Source: UBA7374 sp965660635
GTDB taxonomy: Bacteria > Verrucomicrobiota > Verrucomicrobiia > Opitutales > Coraliomargaritaceae
Assembly: GCA_965660635.1 (NCBI GenBank)
Contig: CBFIAS010000039.1
Location: 1-16,590 of the forward strand
Length of the DNA stretch: 16,590 nt
Direction: 5' to 3'
This document shows, in pieces, positions 1-7,303 of this stretch. The translations under genes and the position numbers were made by a program. Every line of letters starts with the position of its first letter. Positions within the stretch are counted from its first letter, which is position 1. The notes below the pieces were generated by a model. It worked only from the letters and a program-made list of their open reading frames with translations, was not told the DNA's origin and did no database searches.

Positions 1-8
1 TACACCGG

Positions 9-965
9 ATGCTTCTCATTGAATTCACACCACTGTACAAAGAGCGCGTCTGGGGTGGCCGCGGCCTCGAGACCAGACTCGGCCGAGGCTTGCCGGACGG
101 ACAAGTCATCGGAGAAAGCTGGGAGATCGTGGATCGCCCGGAGGCCCAGTCCGTTGTGGCCAACGGGCCCCTCGCCGGGCTCTCCCTTCGGCAACTGCTT
201 GAAAAGCACGCCGCGGACATCCTCGGGCCGGGCGCGGACGGCAGCCGCCCCTTCCCCATCCTCGTCAAGTGGCTCGACTGCCAGGACCGTCTCAGCCTGC
301 AAGTGCATCCGCCTGCGGAAATCGCCCCCGCGCTCGGTGGAGAGCCCAAGACGGAGAACTGGTACATCGCGCAATGCGACCCCGGCGCCTCCCTTATCGT
401 GGGCTTGAAGCGTGGCGTCACCCGCGGGCAATTCGAAGCCGCCCTCAAGGAGAACGAAGCCGAAGCCTGTATCCACCGCTTCCCCGTACGCCCTGGAGAC
501 TCCATCCTCGTCGAGAGCGGCCGCATGCACGCCATCGACGCAGGCAACCTCATCCTCGAAATCCAGCAAAACTCCGACACCACCTACCGGGTCTACGACT
601 GGGGCCGCGTCGGCTTGGACGGCCAGCCGCGCGACCTCCACATCGAAGAATCCCTCCAGTCCATCGACTTCGAGGACTTTGAACCGGAGCCCCTGAGGGC
701 CCGGCCCGGCGAGCAGACCCTGGCCGACTGCGCCGAATTCCGCATCCGCAAGCACGACCTCCAGCCCGGCCAGAGCCTCGCCCTCCCCGCCGGCCAGTCT
801 GCGCGACTGCTCCACATGGTCGAAGGCACCCTGTCCGACCCGGCCACCGGCACAGCTCTTCAAAAGGGCGGCAACTATCTCCAGCCCTACACGACCCATC
901 TGGAACTCAAAGCCGGGACCGCGGCTACCCTCCTCGTCACCGACCGTTTCCAGGCTGCCAGTTGA
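9..965 (+). CDS. manA: Mannose-6-phosphate isomerase, type I (cupin)
   Basis: Interconverts mannose 6-phosphate and fructose 6-phosphate in the cytoplasm, linking glycolysis to mannose and GDP-sugar synthesis. The 318-residue protein opens with the family-typical FTPLYKERVWGG (residues 6-17). It carries the zinc-ligand set of type I isomerases: Q98 and H100 in LQVHPP, E116 in KTENWY and H174 in GRMHAI. The TYRVYDWGR segment (192-200) supplies the active-site arginine. Length matches the short bacterial ManA form (about 310-320 residues). The ATG at 9 gives the usual N-terminus, but the frame stays open to the window edge, so a start further upstream cannot be excluded. No Shine-Dalgarno is visible in the eight upstream bases. 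The next gene, grpE, is 170 bases away and looks functionally unrelated. Confidence 0.93.
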   Translation: MLLIEFTPLYKERVWGGRGLETRLGRGLPDGQVIGESWEIVDRPEAQSVVANGPLAGLSLRQLLEKHAADILGPGADGSRPFPILVKWLDCQDRLSLQVHPPAEIAPALGGEPKTENWYIAQCDPGASLIVGLKRGVTRGQFEAALKENEAEACIHRFPVRPGDSILVESGRMHAIDAGNLILEIQQNSDTTYRVYDWGRVGLDGQPRDLHIEESLQSIDFEDFEPEPLRARPGEQTLADCAEFRIRKHDLQPGQSLALPAGQSARLLHMVEGTLSDPATGTALQKGGNYLQPYTTHLELKAGTAATLLVTDRFQAAS

Positions 966-998
966 CCTGCTCGATCCACCGGATGTTTTCAAAATGCC

Positions 999-1012
999 CC
1001 CATAAATATGGG
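999..1012. repeat. 14-bp palindrome between manA and grpE
   Basis: CCCATA-AA-TATGGG is a perfect inverted repeat with a 2-base centre, 34 bases after the manA stop. As RNA it would form only a 5-bp stem with a 4-base loop and has no following T-run, so it is a poor terminator. Its symmetry fits a dimeric DNA-binding site better. No regulator can be named. Confidence 0.35.
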
Positions 1013-1061
1013 TCGGTCAAGCCGGAATCTTCCATTCAGACCGCCCTTGAACTCTCCTGGA

Positions 1062-1070
1062 TTATCCACA
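1062..1070 (+). promoter_or_regulatory. Consensus DnaA box upstream of grpE
   Basis: TTATCCACA matches the strong DnaA-box consensus TTATNCACA exactly. It lies 66 bases upstream of the grpE start. I saw no second exact box in the window. One 9-mer can occur by chance (roughly a 10% expectation in a window this size), so a role in DnaA-dependent regulation is only a possibility. Confidence 0.35.
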
Positions 1071-1135
1071 CACTGCACGGCTCTTTTTAAAACACGGGCC
1101 TGCGCAAACCAGCGGCTCAGCGAGAATACACTATC

Positions 1136-1681
1136 ATGACAGACAAAGACCAAGCGACTTCCGAGGAACCGGTGGAAAAGGCCGATGCCCCGGCCGATGC
1201 TGCGCCGGAGCCGACCGCGCTGGAAAAGGCGCAGGCTGAAGCAGCGGAAATGAAGACCCGCTACCTGCGCTCCGTGGCCGATCTGGAAAACTACCGCAAG
1301 CGCATCACCCGCGAGAAGCAGGACCTCCTGCGCAGCGCGGCCGGAGGCGTCATTGAGGGCCTCTTGCCGGTGCTCGACAACATGGCACTCGGCCTGCAAG
1401 CGGCAGAAAGCCACGAGGGGGCAAAAGACCTCGTCGCCGGATTCCAGATGGTTGATGAACAACTGCGCAAGGCCCTGGCCGACCAGGGGCTCGAGACCCT
1501 CCAGCCCGACGGACAGCCCTTCGACCCGAACTTGCACGAGTGCATCGCCCACCAGCCCTCGGAAGATGTGCCGGAAGACCACGTCATCCAGACCGTCCGC
1601 GCCGGATACCGCCTCAACGAACGGCTGCTCCGCGCGGCTAACGTGATCGTCTCCAGCGGTGCCTCTGGCGAAACCGCCTGA
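1136..1681 (+). CDS. grpE: GrpE nucleotide exchange factor (DnaK cochaperone)
   Basis: Homodimeric cochaperone that releases ADP from DnaK and so drives the Hsp70 cycle. The 181-residue protein begins with a low-complexity Ala/Glu/Pro-rich segment (1-30) and then a long coiled-coil helix containing DLENYRKRI. After that come the LLPVLDNM helix and the compact beta domain with the GrpE signature (FDPNLHEC, then GYRLNERLLRAANVIVS). Length and domain order are normal for the family. No Shine-Dalgarno precedes the ATG. dnaJ starts 19 bases after the stop, so the two are very probably cotranscribed. No CIRCE element and no sigma32-type promoter was found upstream, and dnaK and hrcA are not adjacent. 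Confidence 0.96.
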   Translation: MTDKDQATSEEPVEKADAPADAAPEPTALEKAQAEAAEMKTRYLRSVADLENYRKRITREKQDLLRSAAGGVIEGLLPVLDNMALGLQAAESHEGAKDLVAGFQMVDEQLRKALADQGLETLQPDGQPFDPNLHECIAHQPSEDVPEDHVIQTVRAGYRLNERLLRAANVIVSSGASGETA

Positions 1682-1700
1682 CCCTGCCGCAAACTCCGAC

Positions 1701-2828
1701 ATGTCACAAACAGACTACTATGAAACCCTCGGAGTCTCCCGCGACGCCGCGGCTGACGACCTGAAGAAAGCCTACCGCAAGCTCGCGGTGAAGTACCACC
1801 CGGACAAAAACCCCGGGGACGCTGCAGCCGAGGCCAAGTTCAAGGAGATCTCGGAAGCCTACGACGTATTGAAGGACGAAGAGAAGCGCGCGGCCTACGA
1901 CCGCTACGGTCACGCCGCCTTCCAGGGCGGGGGCATGGGCCGGGCCGGAGGCGCGGGCGGCGGATTCCACGACCCCTTCGAGATGTTTCGCGAAGCCTTT
2001 GGCGGCGGAGGCGCGGGCGGCGGCATCTTCGAGGAATTCTTTGGCGGCGGCCGCTCCGGCGGTGCCCAGCAAGGTTCGGACCTCCGGTACGATCTGGAAA
2101 TTACCTTGGAAGAAGCCGCCGAAGGCACCGAGAAGGAAATCCGCTACAAGCGTGCGGTGGCCTGCGCCAAGTGCTCCGGCTCGGGCGCTGAGCCCGGCTC
2201 GGGCAAGACGACCTGCCCGACCTGCGGTGGCACCGGCCAAGTTTCCTCCAACCGCGGGTTCATCAGCTTCCGGCAGACCTGCCCGAGCTGCAACGGCGCG
2301 GGCCAGATAATTGAAAAGCCCTGCACGGACTGCCGCGGCGAAGGCCGGGTGATGGATTCCAGCACAGTCAAGGTGCGGATCCCCGCTGGCGTCCACACCG
2401 GATCGAAGCTCCGCTCTGCCGGAAAGGGCGAGGCCGGGCAATCCGGGGGCCCGGCTGGCGACCTCTACATCGTGATCCATGTCAAGGAGCACGATCTCTT
2501 CGAGCGGCACGAAGACGACCTCTACTGTGAACTGCCGATCAAATTCACTCTGGCCGCTCTCGGCGGAGCCATTGACGTGCCCACCCTCTTCGGCAAGGGC
2601 AACTTGAAGATCCCCGCCGGCACCCAGAGCGGCACCACCTTCCGCCTGCGCGGCCAAGGCATGCCCCGGCTGCGCGGTAGCGGCCAAGGCGACCTGCTGG
2701 TGCGCGTCCACGTGGAAGTGCCGACAAAGCTCAACAACGAGCAGAAAAAGCTCCTGGAGGACTTCGCCGAGGCCAGCGGTGATCCCGCCACCGCCGGCGC
2801 AGGCAAAAAACGCAAATTCTTCGGCTGA
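1701..2828 (+). CDS. dnaJ: Chaperone DnaJ (Hsp40, class A)
   Basis: Delivers unfolded clients to DnaK and stimulates its ATPase. The 375-residue protein has the full class A layout. The J domain (1-70) has its HPD motif at 33-35. A Gly/Phe-rich linker with repeated GGG runs spans about 75-122. The zinc-binding domain has four CxxCxGxG repeats, with cysteine pairs at 155/158, 172/175, 194/197 and 208/211. The C-terminal substrate-binding and dimerisation domains follow. The ATG at 1701 gives the canonical MSQTDYYETLGV start; the frame is open 14 codons further upstream, but that reaches back into grpE. The stop overlaps the purN start by one base (TGATG), which suggests translational coupling. 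No Shine-Dalgarno is visible. Confidence 0.97.
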   Translation: MSQTDYYETLGVSRDAAADDLKKAYRKLAVKYHPDKNPGDAAAEAKFKEISEAYDVLKDEEKRAAYDRYGHAAFQGGGMGRAGGAGGGFHDPFEMFREAFGGGGAGGGIFEEFFGGGRSGGAQQGSDLRYDLEITLEEAAEGTEKEIRYKRAVACAKCSGSGAEPGSGKTTCPTCGGTGQVSSNRGFISFRQTCPSCNGAGQIIEKPCTDCRGEGRVMDSSTVKVRIPAGVHTGSKLRSAGKGEAGQSGGPAGDLYIVIHVKEHDLFERHEDDLYCELPIKFTLAALGGAIDVPTLFGKGNLKIPAGTQSGTTFRLRGQGMPRLRGSGQGDLLVRVHVEVPTKLNNEQKKLLEDFAEASGDPATAGAGKKRKFFG

Positions 2829-3442
2829 TGTCCTACCCCATCGTCATACTCGGCTCCGGCCGGGGAAGCAACGCGGAGGCCCTGCTCAAGGCGGAATCCT
2901 CCCGTCAACTGGGGCAGGCATCGATTGCCGCAATCTTCAGTGACTGCGAGGACGCAGGCATCCTCCGCCTCGGGCAGAAATTCAAGGTGCCCGCCATCCA
3001 TATTGATCCGGGGCAAACAGGCCCCTACTTGAGCAAGCCCGCCGAGCAAGCTTATATTGAGCGCATCGACAGCTTCTCCCCGAAGCTCATTGTGCTGGCC
3101 GGATTCATGCGGATCCTTCGCCGCCCCTTCATCGATGCCTTCGAGGGCCGCGTGATCAACCTGCACCCCAGTCTCCTGCCCAGCTTCAAGGGAGCCGACG
3201 GCATCGCCCAGGCACACCACGCAGGAGTCAAGATCACCGGCTGTACCGTCCACTGGGTGACTCCCGCCCTCGACGCCGGGCCGATTATCGACCAGAAGGA
3301 TGTCCGTATCGAGGATTCCGATACACTCCCCCGGCTGGAAAAAAAGATCCACATTGCCGAACACCAGCTCCTGCCCGACGTGGTCGCCCGCATGAGCAAG
3401 GGGAAACTCCCCCTGGCCCCCCCAGGAAAACCCGCGAAATGA
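2828..3442 (+). CDS. purN: Phosphoribosylglycinamide formyltransferase (GAR transformylase)
   Basis: Transfers a formyl group from 10-formyltetrahydrofolate to GAR in the third step of purine synthesis. The 204-residue protein starts with the phosphate-binding loop GSGRGSN (9-15). It contains the catalytic triad expected for PurN: N111 and H113 in VINLHPSLLPSFKG and D149 in TPALDAGPI. The AGFMRIL folate-site segment is at 91-97. Length is close to the E. coli enzyme. The start ATG shares its A with the dnaJ stop, and the stop overlaps the prmA start as ATGA, so it is embedded in a coupled gene string. The neighbouring genes are not purine genes, so its placement looks like operon packing rather than pathway clustering. 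Confidence 0.95.
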   Translation: MSYPIVILGSGRGSNAEALLKAESSRQLGQASIAAIFSDCEDAGILRLGQKFKVPAIHIDPGQTGPYLSKPAEQAYIERIDSFSPKLIVLAGFMRILRRPFIDAFEGRVINLHPSLLPSFKGADGIAQAHHAGVKITGCTVHWVTPALDAGPIIDQKDVRIEDSDTLPRLEKKIHIAEHQLLPDVVARMSKGKLPLAPPGKPAK

Positions 3443-4335
3443 GCAGCCAGACCGAACTCCGGGCCGTGGTATCCCCCGAACTGGCCGATCTGCTCGAGGC
3501 CCGTTTCCACGAATGCGGGACCGCTTCCTGGGGCATCCTGCAGCAGGCACCGGGCTCTCCTTTCGAACTCTTCGGTTTTTTCCCCGAGGCCACAACTGCC
3601 GAGGCGGAACTCGAAAAGCTCCGCGTGCTCTTTCCCGGCCTGCCGGACGACTTCGCCCGGCGCGAGATTCCCGACGAGCAGTGGCAAAACGCCTACAAGG
3701 AATTCGTCAAACCCTGGAGCGACCGGCAACTTCACTGGATTCCGCTTTGGGAGCGCGACAACGTGGTTCCACCGGAAGGCGCCGCAGCCGTCTATCTCGA
3801 TGCCGGCATGGCCTTTGGCACAGGCAGCCACGAGACCACCCGTCTCTGCGCGAGGCGCTTGCTCGACTTTCGCGAAAGGGCCTCCGGGGATTTCGCGGCC
3901 GCCCGGATCGTCGATGCCGGATGCGGCTCCGGCGTGCTTGCCTTTTCCGCCGCCGCACTCGGCGGCCGCGACATTCTCGCCTTCGACAACGACCCCGAGG
4001 CCATTGCAGTCTGCCGGGAAAATACCGGGCACAACGACCACCTGGATGCGCCCCGGCTCGCCGTAGCCAATCTGGAACAGGTTCTCGCACCTGCCTGTGC
4101 CGACTTTCTCATGGCTAACATCCAGACCGATGTTCTCATCCCCCACTCCGATCCTGTAGTGCTGGGCGTCCGGCCCGGGGGAGTGGTCGCGCTCAGCGGC
4201 ATCCTCGCCCGTGAACTGGACGAAGTCCGCGATCACTACAGGAAGCGCTTTGCCGCGTTGCGCCCGGAAGAACCCATCACCACGGATTCCCGCGAGGACG
4301 GGGAGTGGGCCGACCTGTGCATCCGTTTGGCATGA
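3439..4335 (+). CDS. prmA: Ribosomal protein L11 methyltransferase
   Basis: SAM-dependent methyltransferase that trimethylates ribosomal protein L11. The 298-residue protein has an N-terminal L11-recognition region (1-95) ending in WQNAYKEFVKPW. The catalytic domain carries the family hallmark AGMAFGTGSHETT (122-134), the SAM-binding loop VDAGCGSG (158-165), the ribose-binding acidic FDND (182-185) and the MANI motif (225-228) typical of PrmA. The start overlaps the purN stop by four bases (ATGA). An AGGA about 12 bases upstream is a weak and distant Shine-Dalgarno, so coupling to purN translation is likely. Length matches the family norm of about 290. Confidence 0.93.
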   Translation: MSSQTELRAVVSPELADLLEARFHECGTASWGILQQAPGSPFELFGFFPEATTAEAELEKLRVLFPGLPDDFARREIPDEQWQNAYKEFVKPWSDRQLHWIPLWERDNVVPPEGAAAVYLDAGMAFGTGSHETTRLCARRLLDFRERASGDFAAARIVDAGCGSGVLAFSAAALGGRDILAFDNDPEAIAVCRENTGHNDHLDAPRLAVANLEQVLAPACADFLMANIQTDVLIPHSDPVVLGVRPGGVVALSGILARELDEVRDHYRKRFAALRPEEPITTDSREDGEWADLCIRLA

Positions 4336-4374
4336 ACGCCTGGCAGGCAATGCAGCGCGATGCCGGATTCGTGC

Positions 4375-4400
4375 TTGCGGAACCGCTCAAAGCTCCGCAA
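4375..4400 (+). other. Intergenic hairpin between prmA and the rodZ-like gene
   Basis: TTGCGGA (4375-4381) and TCCGCAA (4394-4400) form a perfect 7-bp stem with a 12-base loop. A competing small hairpin GCGG-AA-CCGC lies inside it. No T-run follows on the forward strand, so this is not a classic intrinsic terminator. It could modulate read-through or RNA stability 15 bases before the next start codon. Confidence 0.3.
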
Positions 4401-4415
4401 AAGTAGTAAATAGAG

Positions 4416-5264
4416 ATGCAAACGATCGGCGAACGTCTGGAAGAAGCGCGGAAGCGCAAGGGCATTTCCCTGCGCGAGGCCGCCGAGGCCACCAAGATCC
4501 GCAGCGACTTCCTCAGCAACATTGAGCAGAACAAGTTCGATTTCGACCTGCCCGACATCTACAAGCGCGGCTTCATCGGCAACTACGCCCGCTATCTCAA
4601 GCTGAATGCGGATACCATCTTGACCGACTACCAGTCCCAACGGCTGAGCAGCAGCCGCCTCGGGAAAAAAGCCGGGACCGAATGGTTCGGCAAGATGGAA
4701 GTCAAGAACGCCGATGCGGCGCAAGAGGCGCCGGAAGAAGACTCTGCCCCGCCCTCTTTCGGGCAGATTGGTTCTACCAGTAGAAACGGCCCCGCAGAGG
4801 ACGAGCCCGATAAGCAGCCTGACGCCGTTAATGACACCGCTTTCTACCTCAAGGCCGGACTGATCTTTGTCGGCACACTCGCCCTCGTTTTCATCCTCTT
4901 CGTCCTGGTCAAAGCCATACTTGGCGGCTCCGGCAGCGAAGACGCTGACTCTGCCGAACCACCCGCGCCGCCTGCCGCAAGCGCTCCAGCCCAACCCGTT
5001 CCGGAGCAGTCAACGGCTCCAGAGCCCGCGGCGACGGACAGCCTCACTCTCGAGGCCACCGGCACGGTCTATCTCATCGCCAAGCAGAGCGAGGATGGCA
5101 AGGAGCTCTACAAGGGCACCCTCGGAGCGGGAGAAAGCGCTACCTTCGAGCGCTCCGGCAAAGTCGAGATCATCTTCACCGCCGGAGAGAACCTCATCGT
5201 TGTGACCGAAGGCGGCAGACTGCGTCCCAGCGTTTCCGGCCAGGCCCGGATCACCGTCGACTAG
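4416..5264 (+). CDS. RodZ-like membrane protein with N-terminal HTH
   Basis: A 282-residue bitopic membrane protein with RodZ architecture. An N-terminal XRE/Cro-type helix-turn-helix spans about 3-70 (GERLEEARKRKGISLREAAE, then YKRGFIGNYARYL, typical of the RodZ/HTH_25 family). A polar acidic linker is at about 85-140. A single transmembrane helix lies at about 143-169. A second Pro/Ala/Glu-rich linker (175-205) leads to a C-terminal extracytoplasmic beta-rich domain like DUF4115 of RodZ. In model bacteria RodZ anchors MreB and helps set rod shape. That role is inferred from architecture only; paralogues of this layout occur, so no symbol is given. It lies 80 bases after prmA with a weak purine-rich stretch (TAGAG) in front of the ATG, and it converges with prmC. 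Confidence 0.82.
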   Translation: MQTIGERLEEARKRKGISLREAAEATKIRSDFLSNIEQNKFDFDLPDIYKRGFIGNYARYLKLNADTILTDYQSQRLSSSRLGKKAGTEWFGKMEVKNADAAQEAPEEDSAPPSFGQIGSTSRNGPAEDEPDKQPDAVNDTAFYLKAGLIFVGTLALVFILFVLVKAILGGSGSEDADSAEPPAPPAASAPAQPVPEQSTAPEPAATDSLTLEATGTVYLIAKQSEDGKELYKGTLGAGESATFERSGKVEIIFTAGENLIVVTEGGRLRPSVSGQARITVD

Positions 5265-5296
5265 TCCCCCGGGGGCATGGCCCGGTTCGCCGCTCT

Positions 5297-6142
5297 TCAC
5301 GCCCGGGCGAAGAAGAAGCGTTGCCGTCCATTCATGTCGCACTGGCTTTGCGTACGGGCAAGCCCCGATGCCACAGCCATTTGCTCCAGCGCGCCATGCT
5401 GGGCGATGCCCGTTTCCAGCGCGAGCAGGCCACCTCCGGATAAATGACGCGGGGCGACGGCGAGGATTTGGCGCAGGTCATCCAGGCCGTCCTCTGCCGA
5501 GGCCAACGCCGAACGCGGCTCGTGGACGGCCACCTCCGGCTCCGCAGTAGCCATTTCATCTTCACTCAGGTAAGGCGGGTTGGCCACGATCAGGTCGAAG
5601 CAATCGGCCTGCGCGAGTGGCTCGAGCCAATTACCCCGGAGGAAGCGTATCGGATTTTTGGATGCATGCGCCGCAGCGTTTTCGCGGGCCAGGGCGAGAG
5701 CATCTTCGGAGAAATCGACTGCCGTTGTCTCGGCCTCCGGGTACTCCCGGGCCAGGGCGATGGCGATGGCGCCACTGCCGGTGCCCAGATCAAGGATGCG
5801 GCGAGGGGCGGAATCCAGTGCTTGCTGAATGCGCTCAACCAGTTCCTCCGTCTCGGGGCGGGGTATAAGGACACGGGGATCCACCTTCAAACAAAGCCCG
5901 CAAAACTCGACGGAACCGAGGATGTACTGGAGCGGCTCGCGGTCGGCCCGGCGCTTGACCAATGGCCTTAGCTGGTCGAGCTGGGCATCGGTCAGGGGAC
6001 GCTCGATATCCAGGTAGAGATCGAGCCGCCGCAGGCCGAGGACATGGGCGAGGAGCAAGTCAGCATCCAGCTTGGCATCAGGCACGCCTTTCGCCCGGAA
6101 GAAGTCTGCGGTGCGCGACTGGATTTCGCGGACGGTGAGCAT
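5297..6142 (-). CDS. prmC: Release factor glutamine N5-methyltransferase
   Basis: Methylates the glutamine of the GGQ motif in class I release factors, raising termination efficiency. The 281-residue protein has an N-terminal helical release-factor-binding domain (1-75). The linker RPETEELVE (95-103) is characteristic of PrmC/HemK. A Rossmann methyltransferase domain carries DLGTGSG (118-124), and the catalytic NPPY motif (188-191) positions the target amide. Length is typical. The start lies 14 bases after the prfA stop on the same strand, so enzyme and substrate are probably made from one transcript, a common bacterial arrangement. The 3' end faces the rodZ-like gene with only 32 bases between. 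Confidence 0.95.
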   Translation of the reverse strand: MLTVREIQSRTADFFRAKGVPDAKLDADLLLAHVLGLRRLDLYLDIERPLTDAQLDQLRPLVKRRADREPLQYILGSVEFCGLCLKVDPRVLIPRPETEELVERIQQALDSAPRRILDLGTGSGAIAIALAREYPEAETTAVDFSEDALALARENAAAHASKNPIRFLRGNWLEPLAQADCFDLIVANPPYLSEDEMATAEPEVAVHEPRSALASAEDGLDDLRQILAVAPRHLSGGGLLALETGIAQHGALEQMAVASGLARTQSQCDMNGRQRFFFARA

Positions 6143-6156
6143 GGCGGAGTCCGGGC

Positions 6157-7245
6157 TCAGGCGTTTTGCGCCTTCAGCAGATTGTCGATGCGGGCCTCGT
6201 AATCGACGTTGTGCAGGGCCTCGATCAAATCATCGAGGGCGCCCTCGACAACGGACTGGAGGGAGAGGTTCATGCCGATGCGGTGGTCGGTTAGCCGGCC
6301 CTGCGGGTAGTTGTAGGTGCGGATGCGCTCGGAGCGGTCCCCGGTGCCTATCTGGCCCTTGCGCTCGGCCGCGTACTTGGCGTTTTCCTCATCCTCCTTG
6401 GCCTTGAGCAGGCGCGAGCGCATGACCGTGAGGGCCTTCGCGCGGTTCTTGATCTGCGAGCGCTCGTCCGCGCAATAGACGGTGGTGCCGGTGGGCTTGT
6501 GTACCATCATCACGGCGGAGTCGGTCGTATTGACGTGCTGGCCCCCGGCTCCGGAGGCCCGCATGGTGGAAATCTCGAGGTCGTTGGGGTTGATCTCGAT
6601 GTCCACCTCCTCGGCCTCGGGGAGCACCGCCACAGTGGCGGTGGAGGTGTGAATCCGGCCCTGCGTCTCCGTCACCGGTACGCGCTGCACCCGGTGCACG
6701 CCGCTTTCAAACTTGAGGTGCTTGTAGGCGTCTTCTCCGCTGATGTTGAAAATGATCTCCCGGTAGCCGCCGGTCTCGGCCGGGCTGGTGCTCATGACCT
6801 CGACGCGCCAGCCTTTGGCCTCGGCATAGCGGCTGTACATGCGGAAGAGGTCTCCGGCAAAGATGTTGGCCTCGTCGCCTCCGGCGCCTCCGCGGATTTC
6901 CATGACGGAGTTGCGGCTGTCGGTCGGATCGGGCGGCACCATGGCGCGGAGCACGGAGTTGGCGAGTTCCTCGAGACAGCCCTTGAGCTCGGCCACCTCC
7001 TCCGCAGCCATTTCCCGGAGTTCGGCTTCCACGGATTCATCGGCGGCGATGGCTTCATTCTCACTGATCTGCTTTTCGGCCGCGCGGTAAGCCTCGAACT
7101 TCTCCACCAGGCTGCTCACCCGAAGGTGTTCGCGCGAGATCTCCGCCGCGCGGCGTTGGTCCGAGTAGAAATTCGGCTCGGACATTTGCGCGTCGAGCGT
7201 GGCCAGCTTTTCGCGGAATGGGGCGATGTCGGGAATATTGTGCAT
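6157..7245 (-). CDS. prfA: Peptide chain release factor 1
   Basis: Recognises UAA and UAG stop codons and triggers peptide release. The 362-residue protein shows the GGQ catalytic motif at 234-236 (ASGAGGQHVNTTDS). It also has a PxT-type anticodon tripeptide, PVT (190-192), following GVHRVQRV; this identifies RF1 rather than RF2, which carries SPF. The frame is open for 39 more codons upstream, but the ATG at 7245 gives the usual N-terminus and length, whereas an upstream start would cross into the divergent neighbour. No convincing Shine-Dalgarno is present. It is followed closely by prmC, whose product should methylate Q236. Confidence 0.96.
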   Translation of the reverse strand: MHNIPDIAPFREKLATLDAQMSEPNFYSDQRRAAEISREHLRVSSLVEKFEAYRAAEKQISENEAIAADESVEAELREMAAEEVAELKGCLEELANSVLRAMVPPDPTDSRNSVMEIRGGAGGDEANIFAGDLFRMYSRYAEAKGWRVEVMSTSPAETGGYREIIFNISGEDAYKHLKFESGVHRVQRVPVTETQGRIHTSTATVAVLPEAEEVDIEINPNDLEISTMRASGAGGQHVNTTDSAVMMVHKPTGTTVYCADERSQIKNRAKALTVMRSRLLKAKEDEENAKYAAERKGQIGTGDRSERIRTYNYPQGRLTDHRIGMNLSLQSVVEGALDDLIEALHNVDYEARIDNLLKAQNA

Positions 7246-7303
7246 CTTCTGGAAATGCGTTGCAGTAAACCGCAGCGGGAGCAACAGTCCAGCCTTGCTT
7301 GCC

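Noticed and set aside
1704..2711. 335-codon antisense open frame over dnaJ
   Set aside because: It is a shadow frame produced by high GC at third positions; DnaJ motifs fix the true strand.
3052..4350. 432-codon antisense open frame across purN and prmA
   Set aside because: It is an antisense shadow of two well-identified coupled genes, and its translation is low-complexity Gly/Ala/Arg-rich.
5266..5308. CCCCCGGGGG palindrome and GCCCGG/CCGGGC stem between the convergent rodZ-like gene and prmC
   Set aside because: Considered as a bidirectional terminator. There is no T-run on either side, one stem lies within the prmC coding end, and the loop is 17 bases.
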